From: Vitreoscilla filiformis
GTDB taxonomy: Bacteria; Pseudomonadota; Gammaproteobacteria; Burkholderiales; Burkholderiaceae_C
Direction of reading: 5' to 3'
NCBI RefSeq assembly: GCF_002222655.1
Contig: NZ_CP022423.1
Span: forward strand, 1,116,001 to 1,180,000
DNA: 64,000 nt
The translations under genes were made by a program, and so were the position numbers. Every line of letters begins with the position of its first letter. Position 1 is the first letter of the stretch. The notes below the pieces were generated by a model. The model was not told the DNA's origin. It did not search any database and saw only the letters and a list, made by a program, of their open reading frames with translations. Positions 39,474 through 49,486 of the stretch are shown piece by piece.

Positions 39474-41495
39474 TCAGCGTCGCTTGAGCGCCACCCACAG
39501 GCGCAGCACGTGGGTGAGCGCGGCGTGCAGCCCGCGCACCAGCGGCGCAGGCGGGGTCTGATCGCGCAGTTCATCCAAAGTGCGCTCGGGCGTGGTGAAG
39601 CGCCGCGTGCGTTGGCTGAGGTAAGTGGGATAAAGAATCAGCGTGGCCGCCGTCAGCGCGTCCAAGGACAGGGCGCGTTGGCGCTGCGGGTGGTCGAGCC
39701 GATCGTCGGTCAATCCCCAGCCGGAGTAAAACGGTCGGCCCCAGCACACCACGCGCCGCCCGCGCAGCAGCGCTTCAAAGCCGGCCAGCGAGGTCATGAC
39801 ATGCACCGTGTCCACCTGCCTCAGCAGCGTGTCCATGCGGGCGTGGGGCAAAACCTCGTCGCAATGCTGGGCGGCTTGATGCTCGTCCGACCCAGGAGAG
39901 CGCAGTTTGGCAACCACGTCCGGGTGCGGCTTGTAAATCAGCCAAGCCCGTGGATGGGCCTGCCGTGCGGCTTGGATCAACGCCAGGTTGCTGCGGATGC
40001 GCGGTGAACCATGGCGCAGCGAAGCGTCAGACTCGACCTGCCCCACCACCAACACCACGTCGCGCCCTTGGGCGGCGGCGGGGCGCTGCCATGGCGTGCC
40101 GCTGAGGTTGTACTTCGTCGCGCCCTGGGCCAGGATGCGTTCACGCAGCGCCGCTGCACGGGCGCACAGCGCGGGCGGGAAGTCGGCGGTCTGCAACAGG
40201 TGTTCGATGTCCGAGGGGTGGTCGCCGTCATAGTAGATGCCGCGCCGGTCTTGCACCCAGCTTTGCGGCTGCACCAGAGCGGCCCCCAGCCCGACCGAGC
40301 GCAGAAAACCGTCTTCCATGCGCACCACGGTGGCCGCAGGCCCACCCGGTGGCAGCGGCTGGCGCCCCCACAGCACCACGGTGCTGCCCGCTGGCACTGG
40401 TGCTTGGCGCGATTGGAACGTGACCCGGCTCCCCGCCAAAAAACGCCGCACGATCGGGCGTTTCCACAGCGAAAACCCCGCCGCGATCACCTCCGGCGCA
40501 AAACGCGTGCGCTGTTGACGTTGCAGGGCGAACCAGTCGAGCAGGGGTTCGATGTCGCAGCGCTGCCCGGTTTCTGGGTGAACGTAACGCGGATAAGCGA
40601 TCAAGGCCGCATGCACGAGGCTGTCCAGGGTGGCAGCGCTTCGGCGGGCGGGGGCGGGTTGGTCATCCGAAGTCAAACCCCAGCCGGCGTAAAACGGCAG
40701 GCCAAAACAGCGCACCGGCACGCCCCACAGCAGCGCTTCAAACCCCATTTGTGAGGTGACGACGTACATCGCCGCCACCCGCTCCAGCAACGCCGGCGGA
40801 TGCACATCCCGTCCCAACCAGCGGATGCGCGCCCGATCCGCAGCGGAGAGCTGAGGCAGCACTGCGTCGAAGTGCCCCCGCTTGCGCCCGGCGATCACGT
40901 CCGGATGCACCTTGAGCACGATGAGGCGGTCGGGATGTTCGGCCAGCGCCGCACGCAACATGCGGGCGAAATGCTCGGGCCCCGCTTGGCCGCAGGTGAT
41001 CGAGGCGTCACCCCAGGTTTGATCCACCACCAGCACCGCGCCGGCCCATTCGGGGTCATCGGCTTCGCGGGCGTGGTTGTATTTGGAGACACGCGCCGCC
41101 CGCCACGCTTGGCGCAGTGCTTCCGCCCGGGCGGCTTCAGCCGCCGTCGTGCCCGCAGCAATCAGGCGTTCGAGGCGCGAGGGGTGGCGCGCATCGTAAT
41201 AAATGCCGGCGTCGTCCCACACCAGGGACAGGGGCGGATCGTCCGGCCCCAGCCCGATCGAGCGCAGAAAGCCATCTTCGATGCGCAGCACCGGCAAACC
41301 GCGTCGGGTGGCCCAAGACTGGGCGCGTTGCGCGCTGGGTTTTTGCCCCCAGGCCAACACCGCGTCGGCCCCGTGGCGCCACGCGGCCCAAGGGCTGACG
41401 AGGGTGGCTTCGGACAGCAGCGCGGTCAGGGTCGGCACCTGGGCCACGCCCTGGCCATGCACCACCCAGCGCGGCGGAGTTGGCGCTGCGCTCAT
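39474..41495 (-). CDS. kpsC: Capsule polysaccharide export/modification protein, KpsC-like
   Basis: 673 residues from ATG 41495 (MSAAPTPPRWVVHGQGVAQV); further upstream the frame overlaps cysQ. Two homologous halves are visible, each with LRIEDGFLRSIGLG- or VRMEDGFLRSVGLG-type, GIYYD, and SKYNH or TKYNL motifs, then KVHPDV or KPHPDV, then MGFEALLWGVPVRCFGLPFY or AGFEALLRGRRVVCWGRPFY. KpsC proteins carry two Kdo-transferase domains that build the lipid linker of capsules. No other capsule gene is in the window. The gene is convergent with eptA, 2 bases apart. Confidence 0.88.
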   Translation of the reverse strand: MSAAPTPPRWVVHGQGVAQVPTLTALLSEATLVSPWAAWRHGADAVLAWGQKPSAQRAQSWATRRGLPVLRIEDGFLRSIGLGPDDPPLSLVWDDAGIYYDARHPSRLERLIAAGTTAAEAARAEALRQAWRAARVSKYNHAREADDPEWAGAVLVVDQTWGDASITCGQAGPEHFARMLRAALAEHPDRLIVLKVHPDVIAGRKRGHFDAVLPQLSAADRARIRWLGRDVHPPALLERVAAMYVVTSQMGFEALLWGVPVRCFGLPFYAGWGLTSDDQPAPARRSAATLDSLVHAALIAYPRYVHPETGQRCDIEPLLDWFALQRQQRTRFAPEVIAAGFSLWKRPIVRRFLAGSRVTFQSRQAPVPAGSTVVLWGRQPLPPGGPAATVVRMEDGFLRSVGLGAALVQPQSWVQDRRGIYYDGDHPSDIEHLLQTADFPPALCARAAALRERILAQGATKYNLSGTPWQRPAAAQGRDVVLVVGQVESDASLRHGSPRIRSNLALIQAARQAHPRAWLIYKPHPDVVAKLRSPGSDEHQAAQHCDEVLPHARMDTLLRQVDTVHVMTSLAGFEALLRGRRVVCWGRPFYSGWGLTDDRLDHPQRQRALSLDALTAATLILYPTYLSQRTRRFTTPERTLDELRDQTPPAPLVRGLHAALTHVLRLWVALKRR

Positions 41496-41502
41496 CCGAG
41501 GG

Positions 41503-42285
41503 TCACTGGCCGCTGGCGGCGAAGTGGGGGTTGTCGAACCCGGGCTTGCCATAGCGCAGCACCGCGCCATCGGCCACGACGGTGACGGTGCCACCCGCTG
41601 CGCGCAGCACGGCGTCCCCGGCGGCGATGTCCCATTCCATGGTGCGGCCCAGGCGCGGATACACGTCGGCCTCACCTGCCGCGACCAAACACAGCTTGAG
41701 CGAAGAGCCAGCGTTGGTGCGCGAGGCCACTTTGCGGCCCGCGAGGAAAGCGTCCAGCGCGGTTTCGTCACCGTGCGAGCGGCTGGCCACCACGGTCAAG
41801 CCTTCGGCGGGCACGGCGCGGGTGGTGATGGCGCGGCGGCCCTGGGCATCTTCCAGCCAAGCCCCTTGGCCCTGCACCCCCCCGAACAAGCGGCCAATCG
41901 CCGGGGCGTATACCAAACCCAGCACCGGCACGCCGTTTTCGATCAGCGCGATGTTCACCGTGAACTCGCCGTTGCGGCTGATGAACTCCTTGGTGCCGTC
42001 CAGCGGATCGACCAAGAAGAAACGCTCGGCCACATCCGGGATTTGACCGGCGGCCACAGCTTCTTCGGCGACCACCGGCACGGCGGGCAACACCTGCGCC
42101 AAACCGGCCAAGATCACCGCCTCGGCTTTTTGATCGGCCTGGGTGACGGGCGAGGCATCGCCTTTTTGCGTCACGTCGAAATCGGTGGCGTAGATGTCCA
42201 TGATGACGCGGCCTGCGTCGCGGATCAGGGGCACCAGTTGTTCGAGCAGATCGGCCGTGGCCAGGGAAGAGGCACGCATGGGCAT
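41503..42285 (-). CDS. cysQ: 3'(2'),5'-bisphosphate nucleotidase CysQ
   Basis: 260 residues if started at ATG 42285 ([20 protein letters not shown]); ATG 42279 is equally possible. Inositol-phosphatase family motifs: [10 protein letters not shown] (metal Glu), [20 protein letters not shown], then [19 protein letters not shown]. CysQ removes 3'-phosphoadenosine 5'-phosphate formed in sulfate assimilation. It is divergent from the cysD/cysNC block, matching a common pathway. Confidence 0.93.
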   Translation of the reverse strand: MPMRASSLATADLLEQLVPLIRDAGRVIMDIYATDFDVTQKGDASPVTQADQKAEAVILAGLAQVLPAVPVVAEEAVAAGQIPDVAERFFLVDPLDGTKEFISRNGEFTVNIALIENGVPVLGLVYAPAIGRLFGGVQGQGAWLEDAQGRRAITTRAVPAEGLTVVASRSHGDETALDAFLAGRKVASRTNAGSSLKLCLVAAGEADVYPRLGRTMEWDIAAGDAVLRAAGGTVTVVADGAVLRYGKPGFDNPHFAASGQ

Positions 42286-42365
42286 GGGGGGTGAAAAGTC
42301 GAGGACGAAGCATTGTGCCGGCCTCATGGCAGAATTTACCTCCCTCAAAGTTTTTTTGTCTTGAA

Positions 42366-43274
42366 TTGACCGCATCCCTCACCCCTGCCATACAAGCACT
42401 CAATGCCCGTCGTCGCCGGGCGGTGCAATTGCGGGTGGATGGGCACAGCCTGAGCCAAATCAGCGCGCAAACGGGCCTGAGCGTGCCCACCATCCTGAGT
42501 GCGGTGCGGGCGTTTGAGGGCGGCGGCTGGCAAGCGATTGATGTCGGCACGCGGGGCCGGCCACGTGGCGATGGGCGGACATTGTCAGCGACGCAAGAGC
42601 ACTTTTTGCGCGAGGCGGTGCTCTGCCATGTGCCCGAGCACTATGGCCTGCCGGCGGGCACCTGGACCGCACAGGCCGTGGCCCGTTTGGCACAGCAGCA
42701 AGGTGGGCTCACGTTGGGCGCGCGGGCGCTGGCGCGCCTGCTGGAGCGTTGGGGGCTGGCCGTGCAAGCCTTGCCCGAGGCGGCCATCACCCCCGCGCAG
42801 AAACAATGGCTGACCGAGCAATGGCACCCCGCTTTGGCCCCCGCGCGCGAGCAGGGCCGACGCTTGTTGTGGGGGGGCACGTTGCCCCATCCCGACGTGC
42901 CGGGCGGAGGCGTGCTGGTGGCGGTCACGCCACGCGGCACCCTGCATTGGTTGGGGGTGCAACCGCTGCACGCCTGGCCGGTCTACCAAGATTTTTTCAC
43001 CCGACTGTCGGCCGACAACGCCCGCAGTTGGACGCTGTGGCTGCACGGCCCTGCCTTGGCTCAGGTGCCTGCCGCACGGCAGTGGTTGGCACAACAGCCC
43101 CGTGTGCAGGTGTGGAACAGCCCACTGCCACCCCGGGCCCGCTGTCAACCTGAACCCCGTTTCGCAGCGGCGGTGCTGGAGGCTGCTGGCCCGAGCCTGT
43201 CTTCTCCTGCGGTGCCTGCCCCGAGTCCGGTGGTGGTGCCGCAGCGTTCTTCTCTGTTCAACAAGGAAGGTTCC
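42366..43274 (+). CDS. IS630-like HTH/winged-helix region open in frame into cysD
   Basis: The frame has no stop from 42291 through the end of cysD; TTG 42366 is a likely start. The first 120 residues match the paired HTH of IS630-type transposases ([20 protein letters not shown], then [20 protein letters not shown], then [20 protein letters not shown]). The following segment aligns in layout with the DDE domain, but the catalytic acidic residues expected in WxxDE and LDNxxxH positions are absent ([25 protein letters not shown]). It may be a domesticated transposase used as a regulator, possibly made as a fusion with CysD. Confidence 0.72.
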
Positions 43275-44174
43275 ATGAATCTGACCCACCTTCAGCGCCT
43301 GGAAGCCGAGAGCATCCACATCATGCGCGAAGTCGTTGCCGAGGCCGACAACCCGGTGATGCTGTACTCCATCGGCAAGGATTCAGCGGTGATGCTGCAC
43401 CTGGCCAAAAAGGCGTTTTACCCGGCGCCGCCGCCCTTCCCGCTGCTGCATGTGGATACAACGTGGAAGTTCCGCGCCATGTACGAAATGCGCGATCGCA
43501 TGGCCAACGAGTTGGGCATGGATCTGCTGGTGCATCACAACCCGGAAGCGGTCTCGATGGGCATCAACCCGTTTGACCACGGCTCGCAAATCCACACCGA
43601 CATGTGGAAGACCCAGGGCCTGAAGCAAGCACTGGACAAGTACCACTTCGACGTGGCCTTCGGCGGCGCCCGCCGCGACGAGGAAAAAAGCCGCGCCAAG
43701 GAGCGCATCTTCTCGTTCCGTTCGGCACAGCATCGCTGGGACCCGAAGAACCAGCGCCCGGAACTCTGGCACCTGTACAACGGGCGCAAGCACAAGGGTG
43801 AGTCCATCCGCTGCTTCCCGATTTCCAACTGGACTGAGCTGGACATCTGGCAATACATCTACCTGGAAAACGTGCCCATCGTGCCGCTGTACTTCGCAGC
43901 CGAGCGTCCGGTGGTGGATCGGGACGGCACCTTGATCATGGTGGACGACGACCGCTTCCCGCTGCGCCCCGGTGAAGTGCCGATGATGAAGAGTGTGCGT
44001 TTCCGTACCCTGGGCTGCTACCCGCTGTCGGGCGCGGTCGAATCGACGGCGGGCACCCTCAAGGACATCATCCAAGAGATGCTGCTGACCAAGACCAGCG
44101 AACGCCAAGGCCGCATGATCGACCACGACAGCGCCGCCTCGATGGAGAAGAAGAAGCAAGAAGGTTACTTCTGA
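43275..44174 (+). CDS. cysD: Sulfate adenylyltransferase subunit 2 (CysD)
   Basis: 299 residues from ATG 43275, the normal family length, with AAGGAAGG immediately upstream. The PP-loop motif is [20 protein letters not shown]. Downstream, [20 protein letters not shown], then [15 protein letters not shown] and [15 protein letters not shown] are all typical. CysD forms APS from ATP and sulfate together with CysN. The frame is continuous with the upstream HTH region, so a longer fused product is possible. Confidence 0.95.
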   Translation: MNLTHLQRLEAESIHIMREVVAEADNPVMLYSIGKDSAVMLHLAKKAFYPAPPPFPLLHVDTTWKFRAMYEMRDRMANELGMDLLVHHNPEAVSMGINPFDHGSQIHTDMWKTQGLKQALDKYHFDVAFGGARRDEEKSRAKERIFSFRSAQHRWDPKNQRPELWHLYNGRKHKGESIRCFPISNWTELDIWQYIYLENVPIVPLYFAAERPVVDRDGTLIMVDDDRFPLRPGEVPMMKSVRFRTLGCYPLSGAVESTAGTLKDIIQEMLLTKTSERQGRMIDHDSAASMEKKKQEGYF

Positions 44175-44231
44175 CGCTTTCCAGCGTTGTTTTGCCCGCT
44201 TCTCACATCAACCACACTCAAGAGGTAAATC

Positions 44232-46136
44232 ATGGCCCACGTATCGGACCTGATCTCCACTGACATCGAACAGTACCTGAAGCAGCACGAGAAGAAGAGC
44301 CTGCTGCGCTTCATCACCTGCGGCTCGGTGGATGACGGCAAGTCCACCGTCATTGGCCGGCTGCTGTACGAATCGAAGATGCTCTTCGAAGACCAGCTCG
44401 CCGCGATTGAAAACGACTCCAAAAAATGGGGCACCCAAGGCGGGGACATCGACTTCGCCTTGTTGGTCGATGGCCTGGCCGCCGAGCGCGAGCAAGGCAT
44501 CACCATCGATGTGGCCTACCGCTTTTTCTCGACCGATCGCCGCAAGTTCATCGTCGCCGACACCCCGGGCCACGAGCAGTACACGCGCAACATGATCACC
44601 GGCGCGTCCACCGCCGATGTCGCCGTGATCCTGATCGACTCGCGCAAGGGCGTGCTGACGCAAACCCGTCGCCACAGCTACTTGGTGAGCCTGATTGGCA
44701 TTCGCAAAGTGGTGCTGGCCATCAACAAGATGGACTTGGTGAACTACTCGCACGACGTGTTCAACAAGATCGACGCCGAATATCGCGAGTTCGCCAAGCA
44801 AATCGGTCTGAACGACATCACCTCCATCCCGCTGTCGGGTTTGAAGGGCGACAACATGATTTCGCCCAGCGTCAACACCCCGTGGTATCACGGCCCGACG
44901 CTGATGGGTTTCTTGGAAACCTGCGAGATCGACGAAACCCGCCTGCAAAGCCAGCCGTTCCGCCTGCCGGTGCAGTGGGTGAATCGCCCGAACCTGGATT
45001 TCCGGGGTTTTTGCGGCCAGATCGCCAGCGGCGTCATCAAGCCGGGGGATCGCATTCGCGCCCAGCCTTCGGGCCGAGAAAGCAAGGTGGCGCGCATCGT
45101 CACCGTGCATGGGGATCAGCCGATGGCCGTGGCCGGCCAAAGCGTGACCCTCACGCTGGAAGACGAGATTGACATCTCGCGTGGCGACGTGATCTCCATC
45201 GCGGAAAGCCCGGCGGAAGTGGCGGATCAGTTCGAAGCCACCATCGTCTGGATGACCGACGAGCACATGCTGCCGGGCCGGCCGTACCTGCTCAAGATCG
45301 GCACCCAAACCGTGACGGCGACCATCACCGAGCCGAAATACAAGGTGAACGTCAACACGATGGAGCACCTGGCGGCCAAGCAACTCGACATGAACGAGAT
45401 CGGCGTGGTCAACCTGGCGCTGGATCGCCCGATTGCGTTCGACGCCTACAACGTCAACCGCGACACCGGCGGCTTCATCCTCATCAACCGCCTGACCAAC
45501 AACACGGTGGGCGCAGGGATGATGCACTTTGCGCTGCGCCGCTCGCACAACATCCACATGCAGCACGTCGATGTGGACAAGGACGCCCGCGCTGCTGCCA
45601 AGGGCCAAAAGCCGTGTGTGTTGTGGTTCACGGGTTTGTCGGGGGCGGGCAAGTCCACCATCGCCAACTTGGTGGAGAAGAAGCTCCACGCCATGGGCCG
45701 CCACACCTACTTGCTCGACGGCGACAACGTGCGCCACGGTCTGAACAAGGATCTGGGCTTCACCGAGGCGGATCGTGTGGAGAACATCCGCCGCGTCGCC
45801 GAAGTGGCGCGTTTGATGGCCGACGCTGGTTTGATCGTGCTGACGGCCTTCATTTCGCCGTTCCGCTCGGAGCGGGCGATGGCGCGCAGCCTGATGGCCG
45901 ATGGCGAGTTCGTGGAAATCCACGTCGATACGCCGTTGGAAGTGGCCGAAGACCGCGACGTCAAGGGTCTGTACAAGAAGGCCCGCCGGGGCGAGATCGC
46001 CAACTTCACCGGCATCACCAGCCCGTACGAGGCGCCGGAAGCCCCCGAGCTGCGGGTGGCTACCACGGTTGCATCGCCGGAGCAGGTGGCCGATCAGGTC
46101 ATCGCCAAGCTGCGTGACCTGGGCATGATCGACTGA
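44232..46136 (+). CDS. cysNC: Bifunctional sulfate adenylyltransferase subunit 1 / APS kinase (CysN-CysC)
   Basis: 634 residues. The N-terminal GTPase has [29 protein letters not shown] and INKMD. The middle is beta-barrel. From about residue 455 an APS kinase domain follows ([20 protein letters not shown], then [17 protein letters not shown], then [17 protein letters not shown]). CysN powers APS synthesis by GTP hydrolysis and the kinase makes PAPS, explaining the need for CysQ. It lies 57 bases after cysD and ends before a terminator. Confidence 0.96.
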   Translation: MAHVSDLISTDIEQYLKQHEKKSLLRFITCGSVDDGKSTVIGRLLYESKMLFEDQLAAIENDSKKWGTQGGDIDFALLVDGLAAEREQGITIDVAYRFFSTDRRKFIVADTPGHEQYTRNMITGASTADVAVILIDSRKGVLTQTRRHSYLVSLIGIRKVVLAINKMDLVNYSHDVFNKIDAEYREFAKQIGLNDITSIPLSGLKGDNMISPSVNTPWYHGPTLMGFLETCEIDETRLQSQPFRLPVQWVNRPNLDFRGFCGQIASGVIKPGDRIRAQPSGRESKVARIVTVHGDQPMAVAGQSVTLTLEDEIDISRGDVISIAESPAEVADQFEATIVWMTDEHMLPGRPYLLKIGTQTVTATITEPKYKVNVNTMEHLAAKQLDMNEIGVVNLALDRPIAFDAYNVNRDTGGFILINRLTNNTVGAGMMHFALRRSHNIHMQHVDVDKDARAAAKGQKPCVLWFTGLSGAGKSTIANLVEKKLHAMGRHTYLLDGDNVRHGLNKDLGFTEADRVENIRRVAEVARLMADAGLIVLTAFISPFRSERAMARSLMADGEFVEIHVDTPLEVAEDRDVKGLYKKARRGEIANFTGITSPYEAPEAPELRVATTVASPEQVADQVIAKLRDLGMID

Positions 46137-46184
46137 TTGCCATGCTCTGAGGCCTCTCCATGTTCGGGAGGCCTCTGGTGTGCG

Positions 46185-46206
46185 GGCCTCTCAGAGAGGC
46201 CTTTTT
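46185..46206 (+). terminator. Rho-independent terminator after cysNC
   Basis: GGCCTCTC (46185-46192) pairs with GAGAGGCC (46194-46201), followed by TTTTT. A second GAGGCCTC-type hairpin lies just upstream (46149-46174). Confidence 0.8.
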
Positions 46207-46245
46207 CATGCCTGTTCACCGCCTTCAACGCCGATTGCCAATCCT

Positions 46246-47997
46246 ATGACCCTTCCCCAGATCATCGTGCTCGTCAGCTTGACCTGGCTGATTGTGGAGC
46301 TGATCCGCGACAAGAAGTCTCCTGGAGCCTTGTTCAGCGGCATCGCTTTTCTCTACCTTGTGCTCGATTACATCAGCATGAAGGATGCGTTAAAGCAGTT
46401 CACCAACAACGGCCTGATCACCGTGGTGGTGCTGTTGCTGCTTACGATCGTGCTGGACAAGTCCCGCATGCTGGAGCTGATGGCCGATAAGCTGGTGCGC
46501 GGCCCTTATCGCTGGGCTTTGGTCAAGCTGTACACCGCCACGTGTTTTTACTCGGCCTTTTTGAACAACACGGCGGTGGTGGCGTCGTTGCTGGGCCCCC
46601 TCAAGGGCAACCGGGAGCACAGCGCTTCGCGGTTACTTATGCCGATGTGCTTTGCGGCTTCGCTGGGAGGCATCCTGACCTTGGTCGGCACCAGCACCAA
46701 CTTGCTGGTCAACAGTTTGCTGGCCGGGCGCAAGATGCCCGAGTTGCACTTGTTTGACCTGTTTCCGGTCGGAATGCTCATCGTGGTGGCTTGCGGTGTG
46801 GTGATGGTGCTGTTTTACCCGTACTTGCTCAAGGCGCAGCCGCCCGCCGAAGAGGCCGTGAGCGACTACTTTCTGGAAGCCCATGTGCAGCCAGATTGCC
46901 CCCTCATCGGCAAGACCATTGAGGAGGTGGGTTTGCGCAACTTGGGGCACTTGTTCCTGACCGAGGTGGTTCGGGGCGACTACGTCATTGCCCCTGTGGA
47001 GCCGGATCGGTTCGTGAATGCAGGGGACATCCTGGTGTTTTCGGGTGATGTGACGCGGGTGGATTTGTTGGCCCGGTTCCCTGGCCTCAAAATCCACGAT
47101 CATCACGACGAATTGCCCATGGATAACCTGGTCGAGGTGGTGATTGCTGCGGGCTCCTCACTGGCGCGGCGCACCATCCGCGAGGTGGACTTCCGCTCGC
47201 ACTTTGATGCTGCCGTTATCGCTGTGCGTCGAGGCGCAGAGCGCCTGGGGGGATCGATAGGCGGTATTCGGCTCGAAGTTGGTGATGCGCTGGTGCTGGT
47301 GGTTGGTCAAGACTTTGAAAAGCGCAACAACCTTGGCCGTAATTTCGTCATCGTTAGCCAGCGTGAGGTGCAAAAGTTCGTCAACCCGCGCAAAGGGTTG
47401 TACTCCATGCTGGGCTTTCTAGCCGTGATTGTGCTGTCCTCGTTTGGGGTGGTGGACTTTCTGAAGGGCATGCTGCTGCTGTTGGCGGCGTTCTTGCTCA
47501 CAGGCTTGGCTCGCGTGGCTGATTTGCGGCGCAACGTGCCCTGGGAGTTGATCATGATCATCGCGTCTTCTCTGGTTATTTCAGAGGTGATGATCAACAC
47601 GGGCGTCGCCAAGCTCATGGCCAGTGGTTTGTTGAGTGGCGCGGAGCGCTTTGGGCCCTATGCTGCGCTGGCCGTGCTCCTGATCGTCACATGGATCCTG
47701 ACGGAGTTGATGAGCAACAACGCTGCTGCTGCACTGGCGTTTCCCGTGGCCTTGGGGGTGGCGGAGCAACTGGGGCTTTCTCCCATGCCATTTGTGATGG
47801 GCGTGCTCTATGGGGCCAGTTGCAGTTTCATCACGCCCTATGGTTATCAGACCAACCTCATGATTCAGGGGCCAGGGCGCTACACCATGGGAGACTTTGT
47901 ACGCACGGGCTTGCCCATTGCACTGGTGTTCAACCTGGTGGCGTTGGCGGCCATCCCGGTGTTCTTTCCTTTCGGATCGGCTCCTTACAATCCCTGA
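46246..47997 (+). CDS. SLC13-family transporter with TrkA-C domains (putative sulfate permease)
   Basis: 583 residues from ATG 46246. Hydrophobic helices fill the N- and C-terminal thirds. Family motifs are AFLNNTAVVASLLGPLKG, then LGGILTLVGTSTNLLVNSLL in the first half and LMSNNAAAALAFPVALGVAE, then GASCSFITPYGYQTNLMI in the second. Two soluble TrkA-C-like (RCK_C) domains lie at about 220-370 (IEEVGLRNLGHLFLTEVVRG; RTIREVDFRSHFDAAVIAVR). This layout occurs in bacterial sulfate and dicarboxylate carriers. Position after cysNC suggests sulfate uptake. Confidence 0.85.
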   Translation: MTLPQIIVLVSLTWLIVELIRDKKSPGALFSGIAFLYLVLDYISMKDALKQFTNNGLITVVVLLLLTIVLDKSRMLELMADKLVRGPYRWALVKLYTATCFYSAFLNNTAVVASLLGPLKGNREHSASRLLMPMCFAASLGGILTLVGTSTNLLVNSLLAGRKMPELHLFDLFPVGMLIVVACGVVMVLFYPYLLKAQPPAEEAVSDYFLEAHVQPDCPLIGKTIEEVGLRNLGHLFLTEVVRGDYVIAPVEPDRFVNAGDILVFSGDVTRVDLLARFPGLKIHDHHDELPMDNLVEVVIAAGSSLARRTIREVDFRSHFDAAVIAVRRGAERLGGSIGGIRLEVGDALVLVVGQDFEKRNNLGRNFVIVSQREVQKFVNPRKGLYSMLGFLAVIVLSSFGVVDFLKGMLLLLAAFLLTGLARVADLRRNVPWELIMIIASSLVISEVMINTGVAKLMASGLLSGAERFGPYAALAVLLIVTWILTELMSNNAAAALAFPVALGVAEQLGLSPMPFVMGVLYGASCSFITPYGYQTNLMIQGPGRYTMGDFVRTGLPIALVFNLVALAAIPVFFPFGSAPYNP

Positions 47998-47999
47998 CC

Positions 48000-48887
48000 A
48001 TGTCCTCTCGCTCCCAAGAATTCATCCTGACCCTGTCGTGCCGTGACACGAAAGGGATTGTTCACAGCGTGTCCGGCTTGTTGTACCAAGCGGGTTGCAA
48101 CATCATCGATTCCCAGCAGTTCGGCGACGTGCTCGGTGAGGGCGCCACCGGCCTGTTCTTCATGCGCGTGCATTTTGAAGCGCCCCCCCAGTTGGCCGAT
48201 GTCACCACGCTGGAGCTGCTGTTCAGCCACGCCCGTGAGCAGTTCGGTATGGATGCCCGCTTCCGCGCCGTGGCGCAAAAAGCGCGGGTGTTGCTGATGG
48301 TCAGCCAGCACGGGCACTGCCTGAATGATTTGCTGTTTCGCTGGAAAAGCGGGCAGTTGCCGGTGGATATTCCGGCGATTGTGTCGAACCACACCACCTT
48401 CGAATCACTGGCGCAAAGTTATGGCATTCCGTTCCACCACTTGCCGCTGGTCGGCGGCTCGGACGCTGCAACCAAGCGTGCCCAAGAGCAGCAAATCGAA
48501 GCGTTGATCGAAGCGGAAAACGTCGATCTGGTGGTGCTGGCGCGCTACATGCAGATTCTCAGCCCCGAGTTTTGCGAGCGCCTGCGTGGGCGAGCGATCA
48601 ACATCCACCACAGTTTCTTGCCGAGTTTCAAGGGTGCCAAGCCTTACTACCAAGCCCATGCCCGGGGCGTGAAACTGATTGGTGCCACGGCCCACTACGT
48701 CACCCCCGATCTGGACGAAGGCCCGATCATTGAGCAGGACGTGGCGCGGGTGGATCACTCGCTGTCCGCCGAAGACCTGACATCGGTGGGGCGAGATGTG
48801 GAGTGCGTGGTGTTGGCGCGGGCGGTGCGCTGGCATGTCGAACGCCGGGTGCTGATCAACGGGCACAAAACGGTGGTGTTCCGCTGA
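48000..48887 (+). CDS. purU: Formyltetrahydrofolate deformylase
   Basis: 295 residues from ATG 48000, immediately after the transporter stop. An ACT domain spans about 8-85 (EFILTLSCRDTKGIVHSVSG). The formyltransferase-like domain has the catalytic Asn-His (RGRAINIHHSFLPSFKGAKP) and Asp (YVTPDLDEGPIIEQDV). It hydrolyses 10-formyl-THF to formate and THF, supplying formate to purine synthesis. Length and motifs are normal. Confidence 0.95.
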   Translation: MSSRSQEFILTLSCRDTKGIVHSVSGLLYQAGCNIIDSQQFGDVLGEGATGLFFMRVHFEAPPQLADVTTLELLFSHAREQFGMDARFRAVAQKARVLLMVSQHGHCLNDLLFRWKSGQLPVDIPAIVSNHTTFESLAQSYGIPFHHLPLVGGSDAATKRAQEQQIEALIEAENVDLVVLARYMQILSPEFCERLRGRAINIHHSFLPSFKGAKPYYQAHARGVKLIGATAHYVTPDLDEGPIIEQDVARVDHSLSAEDLTSVGRDVECVVLARAVRWHVERRVLINGHKTVVFR

Positions 48888-48902
48888 ACGCAGGCGCTGA
48901 CC

Positions 48903-49436
48903 GTGGACGATCAAGTCAAAGCCGCGCTGCGCAAGTGGCCGAATGTTCCAGCGTGCCGTGGCTGGCTGGGCTTGGATGCACGCGGGGATTGGTACATGCG
49001 CGATGCGGCAGTGCAGGTGGCCGGGGCATTTCCTCAGGCCAAAGGCAGCCGCATTCAGCACGACAAGCTGATCGCCTTCATTTGGCGCAACTACGAAGCC
49101 GATGCACAAGGCGCCTGGTTTTTCCAGAACGGGCCTCAGCGCGTGTATGTCGAACTGGAGGCGGCCCCCTGGGTGTGGCGTTTGCAGGCCCGCGCCGACG
49201 GTACTGTGCAAGCGCTGGCGCCGCTGGGGGAGGACGTGGCGATTTCGGAGGCGTGGCTCGATGAAGCGGGGCGACTGTTCCTGCTGAGTCCTCGAGGCCT
49301 CGGCTTGGTGCATTCGCTGGACATGCTCATCGCCGCCGATGCGTTAGAGCAGGGCCAGTGGCCTGCCCCTGGAACCTTGACTTTTGCCGCGCTGCGGGCG
49401 CGCTTTGGGTACCAACTTCATCCGATTCCGGCATGA
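48903..49436 (+). CDS. DUF2946-type conserved protein
   Basis: 177 residues from GTG 48903, 15 bases after purU. Pattern WPNVPACRGWLGLDARGDWY, then MRDAAVQV, then DKLIAFIWRNYEADAQGAWF, then FQNGPQRVYVELEAAPWVWR is shared with small Betaproteobacteria proteins commonly next to purU. No signal peptide or catalytic motif is apparent. Function unknown. Confidence 0.8.
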   Translation: MDDQVKAALRKWPNVPACRGWLGLDARGDWYMRDAAVQVAGAFPQAKGSRIQHDKLIAFIWRNYEADAQGAWFFQNGPQRVYVELEAAPWVWRLQARADGTVQALAPLGEDVAISEAWLDEAGRLFLLSPRGLGLVHSLDMLIAADALEQGQWPAPGTLTFAALRARFGYQLHPIPA

Positions 49437-49458
49437 AAAAAGCCACCCGAAGGTGGCT
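49435..49458 (-). terminator. Hairpin terminator shared by convergent genes
   Basis: AGCCACC (49441-49447) pairs with GGTGGCT (49452-49458). The A-run at 49435-49440 becomes a U-run for the leftward cytochrome transcript. The stem may also stop the rightward purU transcript. Confidence 0.8.
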
Positions 49459-49486
49459 TGTGATCCATCGGGGGGCTTTCCCGGTG

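Noticed and set aside
37576..39498. Long minus-strand frame opposite PAP2 and eptA
   Set aside because: His/Gln/Arg-rich composition typical of antisense to GC-rich genes; both plus-strand genes carry clear motifs.
42366..43274. Intact IS630 element
   Set aside because: Expected acidic catalytic residues are absent and no terminal inverted repeats were noticed.
44208..45923. 571-residue minus-strand frame opposite cysNC
   Set aside because: Antisense shadow; no domain and cysNC is unambiguous.
49435..49458. Riboswitch near purU
   Set aside because: The structure is a simple terminator hairpin; no conserved aptamer pattern is seen upstream of purU.
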